Notes: generated by a model from the sequence alone, not told the origin. DNA of 64,000 bases from Limnobaculum parvum (GCF_003096015.2 NZ_CP029185.2:3196001-3260000), one strand, 5' to 3'; numbered from the stretch's first letter, positions 17,677-25,211 are shown. A program made the numbers and translations.

Positions 17677-18189
17677 ATGATGAACACGTTATCTACCATG
17701 CAACTACGCTCTATTCTGAAATTAGACAGCACACGCAGTGCCGTTCACTGCTCCAGTAAAAAACGGGCGTTAGAGATTGTCAGCGAGATGGCTGCCAGCC
17801 AATTGAATATACCAACCAGTGTGGTGTTTGAGGCTATCCTCAATCGTGAACGCATGGGCAGCACCGGTATTGGCGCAGGCATTGCACTTCCACACGGGAA
17901 ACTGGAAGAAGACACGACTCGTGCCGTAGGCGTATTTATCACTCTGGATAGCCCTATCAGTTTTGATGCTGTCGATAACCAACCGGTTGATATCTTATTT
18001 GCCCTTTTAGTTCCGGCAGATGAATGCCAAGCTTATCTGGCAACACTATCAGCCATCGCCCAACGTCTGGCGGATAAAACTCTGTGCCGCCAGTTACGAA
18101 TGGCACAAACCGATGAAGAGCTTTATCAGCTATTTACTCAGGAATCGTCTGATAAAGAGAATGAACCAACTGAAAATCAATCTGTTTAA
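17677..18189 (+). CDS. ptsN: Nitrogen-PTS enzyme IIA (PtsN)
   Basis: EIIA-Ntr, 170 residues, the terminal phospho-acceptor of the nitrogen phosphotransferase relay, which regulates potassium uptake and other targets by protein contact. The phosphorylated histidine is His73 in ALPHGKLEED; GSTGIGAGIALPHG is diagnostic. Two ATGs (17677, 17680) are adjacent and neither has a strong ribosome site, so translation may depend on coupling to rpoN 17 bases upstream. Notably its usual phospho-donor gene npr is not found downstream, so the donor must be encoded elsewhere, replaced or lost. Confidence 0.94.
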   Translation: MMNTLSTMQLRSILKLDSTRSAVHCSSKKRALEIVSEMAASQLNIPTSVVFEAILNRERMGSTGIGAGIALPHGKLEEDTTRAVGVFITLDSPISFDAVDNQPVDILFALLVPADECQAYLATLSAIAQRLADKTLCRQLRMAQTDEELYQLFTQESSDKENEPTENQSV

Positions 18190-18321
18190 AAACGATTGTT
18201 CGTGTTAACGTTTATTCGGTTAGGGTTGATGTTTAACCCAAAGCAACACATGAAGTGTTGTGTAAGGTCCAGATACCGGCGATATTGATATCGTATCGTG
18301 ATGATTAAGAGGAATAGCAAC

Positions 18322-19194
18322 ATGGTGCTGATGATTGTCAGCGGCCGCTCAGGCTCAGGTAAGTCCGTAGCGCTGCGCGCTCTGGAAGATATGGGTTTCT
18401 ACTGCGTCGATAATTTACCAGTAGTCTTATTGCCCCAATTAGCCGAAACGCTGGCAGAAAGGAAGACATCGGCGGCGGTCAGTATTGATGTGCGAAATTT
18501 ACCTGAAACGCCAGAAATTCTGGAAGAAGTGCTGAATAATCTGCCGGGTGATTTCTCTCCTCAGCTACTGTTCCTTGATGCCGACCGTAACACTCTGATC
18601 AGACGTTACAGCGATACTCGTCGCCTGCACCCGCTGTCGAATAAAAATTTATCATTGGAAAGTGCCATTGATGAAGAGGACATTCTGCTTGAACCATTGC
18701 GTTCACGGGCAGACCTAATTATCGATACCGCAGAAATGTCAGTTCACGAACTGGCTGAAATGTTGAGAACTCGACTGCTTGGCAAGCGCGAACGCGAGCT
18801 AACCATGGTATTTGAGTCATTTGGCTTTAAACACGGTATTCCAATCGATGCCGACTATGTTTTTGACGTACGTTTTCTGCCAAACCCGCATTGGGATCCG
18901 AAACTTCGGCCAATGACCGGTTTAGATAAACCCGTCGCTTCCTTTTTGGATCGCCACACAGAAGTACATAACTTTATTTATCAGACTCGTAGCTATCTTG
19001 AACAATGGTTACCGATGCTGGAAACCAATAACCGTAGTTATCTGACAGTGGCTATTGGTTGTACCGGTGGTAAACACCGTTCCGTTTATGTGGCGGAACA
19101 ACTGGCAGATTATTTCCGTTCCCGTGGGAAAAACGTGCAATCACGTCATCGCACGTTGGAAAAACGTAAAAATGACGCGAAAAACAGTAATTAA
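18322..19194 (+). CDS. rapZ: RNase adapter protein RapZ
   Basis: RapZ binds the small RNA GlmZ and presents it to RNase E, tuning glucosamine-6-phosphate synthase. 290 residues from the ATG at 18322, which follows an AAGAGG ribosome site and gives MVLMIVSGRSGSGKS like E. coli; an upstream in-frame ATG at 18298 is less likely. Walker A GRSGSGKS at 8-15. The C-terminal RNA-binding domain includes GCTGGKHRSVYVAEQLAD and ends with a basic tail RHRTLEKRK, then six extra residues (NDAKNSN) not present in E. coli RapZ (284). The extension coincides with the place where npr normally overlaps the rapZ end. Confidence 0.95.
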   Translation: MVLMIVSGRSGSGKSVALRALEDMGFYCVDNLPVVLLPQLAETLAERKTSAAVSIDVRNLPETPEILEEVLNNLPGDFSPQLLFLDADRNTLIRRYSDTRRLHPLSNKNLSLESAIDEEDILLEPLRSRADLIIDTAEMSVHELAEMLRTRLLGKRERELTMVFESFGFKHGIPIDADYVFDVRFLPNPHWDPKLRPMTGLDKPVASFLDRHTEVHNFIYQTRSYLEQWLPMLETNNRSYLTVAIGCTGGKHRSVYVAEQLADYFRSRGKNVQSRHRTLEKRKNDAKNSN

Positions 19195-19240
19195 GCGTAA
19201 AAAGTCGTTAATTAGCCTTTGCTCTGCTTTACTGATATGA
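19172..19240 (+). pseudogene. npr: Possible vestige of the npr (NPr) start
   Basis: A 22-codon frame begins at an ATG overlapping the rapZ end, exactly where npr starts in E. coli. Its first residues MTRKTVIK resemble the NPr start MTVKQTVEI, but the sequence diverges at once and stops; the phospho-histidine segment (GMHARPA) and the rest of HPr-like NPr are absent. The likeness is only about eight residues, so chance is quite possible. The firm observation is that no NPr is encoded here. Confidence 0.3.
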
Positions 19241-19384
19241 TTCATTTAGCGTCTTATCGTATTGCACCGGTCGTCAAAATACCCGGTAAACCAAAGGCGA
19301 TCTAAAGCTAGGATCTGTAGAGCGTGATCCCGATCTCTTTAATTTAACGTGGTTTTATTAATATTCAGGAAACAGCGCTTTTAG

Positions 19385-19416
19385 CCCCCGCATTCAACCT
19401 GCGGGGGTTTTGTTTT
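19385..19416 (+). terminator. Terminator of the lpt-rpoN-rapZ cluster
   Basis: CCCCCGC (19385-19391) pairs with GCGGGGG (19401-19407) around a 9-base loop, followed by TTTTGTTTTG. It lies about 190 bases after rapZ. The 19195-19384 stretch before it holds no convincing gene beyond the short npr-like frame. Confidence 0.88.
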
Positions 19417-19436
19417 GCTTAGTATATGATTTTACT

Positions 19437-19459
19437 GTTGGCCTGAAACTCAGGCCAAC
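19437..19459. repeat. Perfect 10-bp inverted repeat upstream of rnk
   Basis: GTTGGCCTGA and TCAGGCCAAC flank the 3-base loop AAC. No T tract follows on either strand, so it does not look like a terminator. It may be an operator, a transcript-end hairpin or a small dispersed repeat; nothing in the window distinguishes these. Confidence 0.6.
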
Positions 19460-19520
19460 AAACAATGAACCCTAAAATTAGATAGGACTAGTCTAATCAA
19501 AGATATTATCGGAGTGATGT

Positions 19521-19913
19521 ATGCTTAAACCCGCCATAATCATAAATGAACTGGATGCAGAGCGTATCGACATGCTGCTTGAACACCCTGAATTCGCTTC
19601 ATCACCGGTGGCTCAGGCACTCAATGCAGAAATCGATCGGGCAGAAATTGTCGCGCCAGGTGAAGTTCCCGCCGATGTTGTGACCATGAACAGCCGGGTG
19701 CGGTTTATCGATCTCAGCACGCAGGAAGAACGGATTCGCACTCTGGTATTTCCTCACGACCTGAAAGACAGTGCTGAACAAATTTCCGTTATGGCTCCTA
19801 TCGGTGCTGCTCTGTTAGGAATGCGGGCAGGCAATGATATCAGTTGGCATTTACCAAACGGTACCGTCACGCAGATTAAAGTGCTAGAGATATTGTCTCA
19901 GCCGAAGCCGTAA
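19521..19913 (+). CDS. rnk: Regulator of nucleoside diphosphate kinase Rnk
   Basis: Cytoplasmic protein of 130 residues with a small N-terminal coiled coil and a C-terminal GreA/GreB-like FKBP-type domain that binds RNA polymerase in the secondary-channel region. Conserved VVTMNSRVRFIDLS, VMAPIGAALLGMRAGNDI and WHLPNGTVTQIKVLEI. Slightly shorter at the C-terminus than E. coli Rnk (136). A GGAGTGATGT ribosome site precedes the ATG. It is a single-gene unit closed by its own terminator. Confidence 0.93.
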   Translation: MLKPAIIINELDAERIDMLLEHPEFASSPVAQALNAEIDRAEIVAPGEVPADVVTMNSRVRFIDLSTQEERIRTLVFPHDLKDSAEQISVMAPIGAALLGMRAGNDISWHLPNGTVTQIKVLEILSQPKP

Positions 19914-19964
19914 AGCACGACGACTTGCTCCACCCTCGAATTTTTTTATTTGAATATGAAATGG

Positions 19965-19992
19965 GCAGACTTCTGATGAGGTCTGCTTTTTT
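19965..19992 (+). terminator. Terminator after rnk
   Basis: GCAGACTTC pairs with GAGGTCTGC (one G-T pair) around a TGAT loop and is followed by TTTTTTGTTT. Confidence 0.88.
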
Positions 19993-20043
19993 GTTTATAG
20001 CGAATAATAAAAGCAAACAAGCCAATTGGCATTTCAGGGGATT

Positions 20044-20088
20044 CCGGCCGTAATAACAAAGTGACTATTTGCCACTGTGCTCGGCCGG
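20044..20088. repeat. GC-rich interrupted hairpin downstream of pmbA
   Basis: CCGGCCG (20044-20050) and CGGCCGG (20082-20088) form a perfect 7-bp stem; inside it AGTG and CACT can pair. It stands out from its AT-richer surroundings. No T tract follows on either strand. It may be a mRNA-end structure for the minus-strand pmbA or a repeat element; the function is unknown. Confidence 0.5.
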
Positions 20089-20159
20089 AGGCTCGTCGGT
20101 ACTTGAGTTCGGAGTACATCGGGCCACGTTAATGACAACAAGGCCACGACCTTCAAATA

Positions 20160-21500
20160 TTACTCACCTGCAATCTTCATTTGCTCCAACAGAACCGAGC
20201 CACATTGGATGTTGCTGCGGGTTTCAATATCATCGCCAATAGTGACCATATTACGGAACATCTCTTTCAGATTACCGGCAATAGTGATTTCACTGACCGG
20301 ATACTGAATTTCGCCGTTTTCAACCCAGAAACCCGCGGCTCCACGAGAGTAATCGCCAGTGACAGTACTGACACCTTGGCCCATCAATTCCGTCACTAAC
20401 AGGCCGCGATCCAGTTGTTTTAACATGGCGTTAAAATCATTTCCCTGGCCTTTTATGCGCCAGTTGTGGATGCCTCCGGCATGACCGGTATTGACCATAT
20501 TTAATTTACGAGCGGAATAGCTGGTCAGAAGATAGGTTTCTAAAACCCCAGCCTTGACGATATCCCGAGTTTGAGTACGAATACCTTCACTGTCAAAGGG
20601 TGTAGAAGCCATACCTTTAAGCAGGTGTGGATATTCACCAATTGTCAGCCACTCTGGCAAAATCTGTTGGCCTAAGTGATCCAGTAAGAAAGACGATTTC
20701 CGATAAATATTCCCACCGCTGATGGCTGAAACCAAGTGACCAAATAGTCCGGTTGCCACTTCTGCCGAAAACATGACAGGAGCCTGCATGGTTGCCAGCT
20801 TACGCGGATTCAGGCGAGCTAAGGTACGACGTGCCGTTTCCTGCCCTACCCATTCCGCACTTTTCAGATCGGCAATATCGCGGCCAATGGTATAGGCGTA
20901 ATCGCGTTCCATATCACCATTATGTTCTGCAATCACACAACACGACATGGAATGGCGGCTAGAACAGTAGCTTTGCAGCATACCGTAACTATTACCGTAA
21001 ACTTTGATGCCATAGTGACTGTTAAAGCTGCCACCTTCACTGTTAGTAATGCGGCTGTCCGCTGACATGGCGCTGCGTTCTGCCAGTGCGGCCTGCTGAA
21101 TAAAGCGTTCAGCATCCAGTTCAGTTGGGTGGAACAAGTCTAACTCTGGCGATTCAAAAGCCATCAGTTCACGTTCACCCAGTCCTGAATAAGGATCAGG
21201 TGAAGTATAGCGAGCAATATCCAGCGCGGCCTGAACGGTACGGGCAATGGCGTCTGGGCTTAAATCCGTGGAAGAGGCATTGCCCTTACGCTGCTGATGA
21301 TAAACCGTAATGCCTAACGCACCATCGCTGTTAAACTCTACGTTTTCCACTTCACCAAACCGAGTAGATACACCAATACCGGTAGATTTAGTAATGACAA
21401 CTTCCGCGGCGTCTGAAGTGACTTTAGCAAGCTCCAAAGCTTGGGCTACCGCCTGCTCTAATATTTTACGTTGTTCTGCAACTTGAGTGACTATTTTCAT
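20160..21500 (-). CDS. pmbA: Metalloprotease partner subunit PmbA (TldE)
   Basis: 446-residue U62-family protein. With TldD it forms a heterodimeric metalloprotease that matures microcin B17, degrades the CcdA antitoxin and cleaves unfolded peptides. PmbA lacks the HExxxH zinc site present in TldD, as expected for the non-catalytic partner. Recognised by RFGEVENVEFNSDGALGITV, FNSHYGIKVYGNS, STPFDSEGIRT, STVTGDYSRGAAGFWVENGE and the C-terminal RSNIQCGSVLL. The ATG at 21498-21500 starts four residues later than the E. coli annotation. Divergent from darP, the standard pair. Unlike in E. coli, its partner tldD lies only 3.7 kb away on the same strand. Confidence 0.96.
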   Translation of the reverse strand: MKIVTQVAEQRKILEQAVAQALELAKVTSDAAEVVITKSTGIGVSTRFGEVENVEFNSDGALGITVYHQQRKGNASSTDLSPDAIARTVQAALDIARYTSPDPYSGLGERELMAFESPELDLFHPTELDAERFIQQAALAERSAMSADSRITNSEGGSFNSHYGIKVYGNSYGMLQSYCSSRHSMSCCVIAEHNGDMERDYAYTIGRDIADLKSAEWVGQETARRTLARLNPRKLATMQAPVMFSAEVATGLFGHLVSAISGGNIYRKSSFLLDHLGQQILPEWLTIGEYPHLLKGMASTPFDSEGIRTQTRDIVKAGVLETYLLTSYSARKLNMVNTGHAGGIHNWRIKGQGNDFNAMLKQLDRGLLVTELMGQGVSTVTGDYSRGAAGFWVENGEIQYPVSEITIAGNLKEMFRNMVTIGDDIETRSNIQCGSVLLEQMKIAGE

Positions 21501-21717
21501 TGTTCAGGGCTCTGCCATCATCAGAAAAGAATTGAATGAAGTTTAACAGGATCTGCGCCCGATTTCGCAGAAAGCCAACAACCTGTTAAGATTAATCTCC
21601 AGATTTCGTCCCCGGCACTAGCCTATTCGGACGCTGTTTATCCTATAATAATGGAAAAGCAGAAAGAGATTAATGGATTACCCATTTTAAGCATCCTGAT
21701 TTAGGTTAAGTAACAAT

Positions 21718-22275
21718 ATGAATAAATTCGATAATGACAACGAATGGCTTGATGACGAACTTCCCGGCGAAGAGCAGGAAGACGATGAGATCATTTGGGT
21801 CAGCAAAAGTGAAATTAAACGGGATGCCGAAGCACTCAAAGATCTCGGCACCGAGTTAGTTCAACTGGGTAAAAATGCTCTAGAACGTATCCCATTGGAT
21901 GAAGATCTGCGTGCGGCCATTAACCTAGCACAGCGAATCAAAAAAGAAGGCTATCGCCGTCAAATCCAACTGATTGGTAAAATGTTGCGTTCACGCGATG
22001 TGGAACCCATCCAAACTGCGTTGGATAAACTAAAAAATCGTCATAACCAGCAGGTGTCCCTATTTCATAAGCTGGAAAACCTGCGTGACCGCCTGATTGA
22101 CAACGGTGATGAAGCCATCTCCGAGGTATTAACGCTCTATCCCCACGGTGACCGCCAACAGTTGCGTTCACTGGTGCGTGCTGCACAGAAAGAGCGTGCA
22201 GGAAATAAACCACCGAAAAGCTCACGTCTGATATTCCAATATTTGAAAGAGTTGGCTGAAACCCCTCAGGAATAA
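21718..22275 (+). CDS. darP: Ribosome-associated protein DarP (YjgA)
   Basis: 185-residue DUF615 protein that binds late 50S ribosome precursors and helps peptidyl-transferase-centre maturation. An acidic N-terminus (DDELPGEEQEDDE) is followed by the conserved WVSKSEIKRDAEALKDLG, IPLDEDLRAAI and the C-terminal PPKSSRLIFQYLKEL. It is divergent from pmbA across a 217-base control region, as in E. coli. Confidence 0.95.
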   Translation: MNKFDNDNEWLDDELPGEEQEDDEIIWVSKSEIKRDAEALKDLGTELVQLGKNALERIPLDEDLRAAINLAQRIKKEGYRRQIQLIGKMLRSRDVEPIQTALDKLKNRHNQQVSLFHKLENLRDRLIDNGDEAISEVLTLYPHGDRQQLRSLVRAAQKERAGNKPPKSSRLIFQYLKELAETPQE

Positions 22276-22291
22276 CCATCCGTAATCTGAT

Positions 22292-22327
22292 TTGTCAGCT
22301 CTCCTGCTTTATCAGGATTGCTGACAA
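22292..22327. terminator. Interrupted hairpin after darP
   Basis: TTGTCAGC (22292-22299) pairs with GCTGACAA (22320-22327) and, inside a symmetric 3-by-3 internal loop, CCTG pairs with CAGG. It lies 17 bases past the darP stop. There is no T run directly after it, so it is only a tentative terminator. Confidence 0.4.
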
Positions 22328-22373
22328 CATCATTATTTATTAAATTTGGGGAAAAGTACTTATCACTGCCGGT

Positions 22374-22532
22374 ATGAATATTTTGGATATGACACCCGGA
22401 GAATATGACAAAAATTATTCGGATATCAGACAGGTTATTATCCCTCTTAACCAAGAGGTCACAAGGCATATTACTGACACGCTGAAGCAAACCAACGAAA
22501 AAATATCCGGTGAAGGCGGTGCAGCAGAATAA
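22374..22532 (+). CDS. Small open frame of unknown function
   Basis: Fifty-two codons from ATG to TAA, with a hydrophilic product containing MTPGEYDKNYSD and a Lys/Glu-rich tail ending GEGGAAE. The frame stays open another ten codons upstream (back to a TAA at 22341) with plausible residues, so it could be the tail of a decayed larger gene. No good ribosome site precedes the ATG. I do not recognise the family. It lies between darP and the convergent barstar-like gene. It may not be expressed. Confidence 0.25.
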   Translation: MNILDMTPGEYDKNYSDIRQVIIPLNQEVTRHITDTLKQTNEKISGEGGAAE

Positions 22533-22626
22533 CTTAAAATCAATAGTAATATGTTGTATAGAAGAAATAAAAAATTGGGTATTACTAAAGATATATTTAA
22601 CCCAGAAGCCCAAAACAGAAACTAAA

Positions 22627-22902
22627 TCAGGCTTTATCTTCCAGACTATTAAAGCTTAATAGACCATCTAGCTCTTGCTCCGCTTCTTCAAACAAATTAT
22701 ACAGCGAAACGAAATCTCTCGACTGGCGGTCAAAATGGGTAAACTCGATTTGAACTGGCAAACGAATACCTGCGGTTAACGCATCCCATAATGCGTCTAA
22801 GTTATTACCAAACCAGTCTGGTAACAGGAATATATCTGCGAACTGTAAATAAAAATCCGGCATTGAACGAATATTAGCAAAATCGAAAACGACGCTTCTC
22901 AT
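22627..22902 (-). CDS. yhcO: Barstar-family ribonuclease inhibitor
   Basis: 91-residue cytoplasmic protein of the barstar fold. The inhibitory helix and loop are clear: LPDWFGNNLDALWDAL (about 27-42), with Asp36, Trp39 and Asp40 corresponding to barstar Asp35, Trp38 and Asp39, which plug the barnase active site. Length matches barstar (90) and E. coli YhcO. It is encoded directly after the barnase-like gene with a one-base overlap, so the two are coexpressed, as expected for a toxin/immunity or RNase/inhibitor pair. E. coli YhcO is also encoded near tldD but lacks an adjacent RNase gene, which makes this arrangement informative. Confidence 0.9.
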   Translation of the reverse strand: MRSVVFDFANIRSMPDFYLQFADIFLLPDWFGNNLDALWDALTAGIRLPVQIEFTHFDRQSRDFVSLYNLFEEAEQELDGLLSFNSLEDKA

Positions 22903-23420
22903 TAGCTTTTGACCTCCATGAATCGTTTATAATGGTCACGTGAAACATATATCAGACCATCATTTGAATACAGTAATCTGTCTGCTCCACGATGTCCGCA
23001 GCGGTAATTAATATCCGCTTCATACCAGACTCGTCCGGATGCTTCAGGCAACCCGCCTTCTCGATTAGAGAAGCGGTCACCACCGATAGCCTTACCCGGT
23101 AGAACAGAACACAGATTACCATCGCTAGCATCCCAGCCTTGCGAACGGGCCTTACTCTTAGTGATGTAATAACTCGGCAAACGCTTATTTTGGCGAACAT
23201 ACGACGCCACAACGTCTTGCCGGGTAAGCTTATCAATTCCCTGATTCGATATATCAACAGTGGATGGCTTACCGATATTACGATCAACGGGTTGTGATGA
23301 ATTTCCCGCTGAACGAGGCTCGATTGAAGAGTGCTTTGTACTCTTTATTTTATTGAAAGCAACGCCAACAATAATCAGTAATGCACAAAATATCAGTATC
23401 CCTATGGTATTTCTCTTCAT
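22902..23420 (-). CDS. Barnase-type guanyl-specific ribonuclease with N-terminal membrane/signal segment
   Basis: 172 residues. N-terminal hydrophobic helix (about 5-22: TIGILIFCALLIIVGVAF) directs it to the membrane or periplasm; then a Ser-rich linker (about 25-60) and a barnase domain (about 62-171). All barnase catalytic residues have counterparts: Lys88 (ITKSKA), Arg120 (FSNREG), the general base Glu134 (WYEADINY), Arg144, Arg148 (GADRLLYS) and the general acid His163 (RDHYKRF). Two cysteines (104, 141) absent from barnase could form a disulfide. It therefore looks catalytically intact, hydrolysing RNA after G. The downstream overlapping barstar gene protects the cytoplasm. Role (nutrient RNase, competition, defence) is not evident from context. 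Confidence 0.9.
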   Translation of the reverse strand: MKRNTIGILIFCALLIIVGVAFNKIKSTKHSSIEPRSAGNSSQPVDRNIGKPSTVDISNQGIDKLTRQDVVASYVRQNKRLPSYYITKSKARSQGWDASDGNLCSVLPGKAIGGDRFSNREGGLPEASGRVWYEADINYRCGHRGADRLLYSNDGLIYVSRDHYKRFMEVKS

Positions 23421-23573
23421 GCTCTCTCAGTTACGAATTACGATAACTCACCCTATATTAATATTTAGCTTATATCAGCCTTTTTACCAATATGTATTAT
23501 TTCACACTCTCACCGAATAAGATGTCACAGTGTGTATCCAAAGAATACATTCAACAAAAATATTCGATATCGA

Positions 23574-24455
23574 TTAATTAGTCAGCTTATTTTCGCTTTC
23601 TTTACATTTATTGAGTGATTTTAACTCAGCCACGATGACAAAAGTAATCACCACCAATAATCCCCATGAACTGATTTTCCCTAAATGCACTATCTGCCAA
23701 GAGGTTGCCTGATTAGGATATTGCCAGCCGCCAAACAGAGTGACGATATTTTCCGCAATCCAAATAAAGAACCCTATCAGCAAGAAAGCTAACGGTAATG
23801 GTATCCAGAACTCACGCACTATCGGTTTAAAATGTACTTTGGTATTCCAAAATACGGCTATCAGAATCAGGGTTAATGGCCAGCGATAATCACCAATAAA
23901 GTGGTGAGTAAAGAAGTTGAGATAAATTGCAGCAGCCAGAATTATCACCACCAGATGAGACGGATACCCCGTCAGGCGCACCGATAAATGGCGCCATGCC
24001 TGTAGCATATAACTACCCACCGCTGCATACATAAAACCACTGTATAGCGGTACGCCAAGTACTTTACTGTAAGCAAATTCAGGATAACTCCATGAACCAA
24101 TCCCCGGAGCCGTTTTAAATATATCAAGTACTAACCCCAACAGGTGAAACAGTGAGATGGCAATCAGCTCTTTTTTAGTCTCCAGTCCGCTGTATACCAG
24201 CGCAAACTGAACCGCTAGCGCAACAATCAGAACAAAATCATAGCGCGGTAGCCCGCCCAACGGCAGAAACTTAGACAATGCCAGCGTGATAAAAAATGAA
24301 ACGGCGAAAATACAGCTTATCGCCTCTTTTACGCCAAAGCTCCAAAACTCCTGCAGCAGCAGAGGTAAAGTGCGTATCCATCCCTGTATATACCAAGGAT
24401 GTGCATATCCCATTGTCTGTGACGAAGAGTAAGTATCTATTACTGACATGGACAT
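23574..24455 (-). CDS. DUF817-family integral membrane protein
   Basis: 293-residue protein with about eight hydrophobic segments, of the DUF817/YoaT family, whose function is not established. Charged or polar conserved points lie between helices: FKTAPGIGSWSYPE, PLYSGFMYAAVGSYM and a WRHLS segment. A short basic tail ends the protein. It is alone on its transcript as far as can be seen, minus strand, 153 bases upstream of the RNase gene, and separated from the DUF1993 gene by a strong hairpin. Family members occur as accessory genes in many bacteria. Confidence 0.8.
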   Translation of the reverse strand: MSMSVIDTYSSSQTMGYAHPWYIQGWIRTLPLLLQEFWSFGVKEAISCIFAVSFFITLALSKFLPLGGLPRYDFVLIVALAVQFALVYSGLETKKELIAISLFHLLGLVLDIFKTAPGIGSWSYPEFAYSKVLGVPLYSGFMYAAVGSYMLQAWRHLSVRLTGYPSHLVVIILAAAIYLNFFTHHFIGDYRWPLTLILIAVFWNTKVHFKPIVREFWIPLPLAFLLIGFFIWIAENIVTLFGGWQYPNQATSWQIVHLGKISSWGLLVVITFVIVAELKSLNKCKESENKLTN

Positions 24456-24545
24456 AATCTCACTGAGGTTAGAATAGTCAGTAATATAATCGGGCTATGT
24501 GTGAAGTGAGTGAAGGGAATGTGAAGTGGAAAAATAACTGTTTTA

Positions 24546-24582
24546 CCTCAGACCTTCTTACACGGTATCAGAAGGTCTGAGG
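24546..24582. terminator. 13-bp perfect hairpin between the DUF1993 and DUF817 genes
   Basis: CCTCAGACCTTCT (24546-24558) pairs perfectly with AGAAGGTCTGAGG (24570-24582), loop of 11. It lies seven bases past the DUF1993 stop on the minus strand. The expected T tract is poor (TAAAACAG follows on the minus strand), so it is likely but not certain to be a terminator. Confidence 0.6.
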
Positions 24583-24588
24583 GGCTGA

Positions 24589-25089
24589 TTATATTTTGCC
24601 GATATAATCGCGTTTACCTACCGGAACACCATTATGGCGTAAAATGTTATACGCTGTAGCAATATGAAAGTAGATATTCGGCAAAGCATGCTGCAATAAG
24701 AAAACGTCAGCCGGAAGTGCATCTTCATACCAAGGCAGTTTGATATTACGCTTCTCGCAATCGGCGAAATTGCTCTCTTTTAGCGTGGCAATAAAATCGA
24801 TAGTTTTCTTGATGCGTTCTTTCAACTGTTCAAATGATGTTTCTGTATCGGCATAGCTCGGAGGTTCACTACCGGCTAAACGCGCCGCACAACCTTTAGT
24901 CATATCACTGACCAACTGAACCTGACGCGACAGAGGAAACATGTCTGGCGCTAAACGGTCATTGAACAATACCGACTCATCAATTTTGCGCTCTGCACAA
25001 AATATCATCGCCATATCGATCAGATGATCAAGATTATTCAGAACACGAGTGGTACTTTGCGTAGCTAACTGATAGTAGGAAATACTCAT
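24589..25089 (-). CDS. DUF1993-family protein
   Basis: 166-residue soluble protein of the DUF1993 family, a DinB-like four-helix bundle by family knowledge, function not established. Recognised by the N-terminal SISYYQLATQSTTRVLNNLDHLID, FPLSRQVQLVSDMTKG, and the C-terminal LPADVFLLQHALPNIYFHIATAYNILRHNG. Its paired histidines (LLQHALPN, NIYFHIAT) sit where DinB-like proteins often bind metal, but that is an inference. Single gene between two hairpins; the neighbour tldD lies upstream on the same strand. Confidence 0.85.
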   Translation of the reverse strand: MSISYYQLATQSTTRVLNNLDHLIDMAMIFCAERKIDESVLFNDRLAPDMFPLSRQVQLVSDMTKGCAARLAGSEPPSYADTETSFEQLKERIKKTIDFIATLKESNFADCEKRNIKLPWYEDALPADVFLLQHALPNIYFHIATAYNILRHNGVPVGKRDYIGKI

Positions 25090-25167
25090 TTTAATACCCC
25101 GTAGAAAGATGATATGAAAGCTGTCGAACTCAGGAGGAAGACATCCCTGATTAGCGGCATAGATAAA

Positions 25168-25211
25168 ACAGGCAGGGTAACGGACAAACGGTTACCCGAC
25201 CTGTTTTTTAT
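25168..25211 (-). terminator. Terminator downstream of tldD
   Basis: An imperfect long stem ACAGGCAGGGTAAC / GTTACCCGACCTGT (one mismatch) with an 8-base loop. Read on the minus strand it ends with CCTGTTTTATC; on the plus strand it ends with CCTGTTTTTTATT. It lies just past the tldD stop and should close the long mre-to-tldD transcript. Confidence 0.82.

Noticed and set aside
22914..23420. Reading the RNase as a CdiA or Rhs toxin tip
   Set aside because: It has its own start, membrane helix and linker, and no CDI or Rhs core upstream; the 23421-23573 interval is empty AT-rich DNA.
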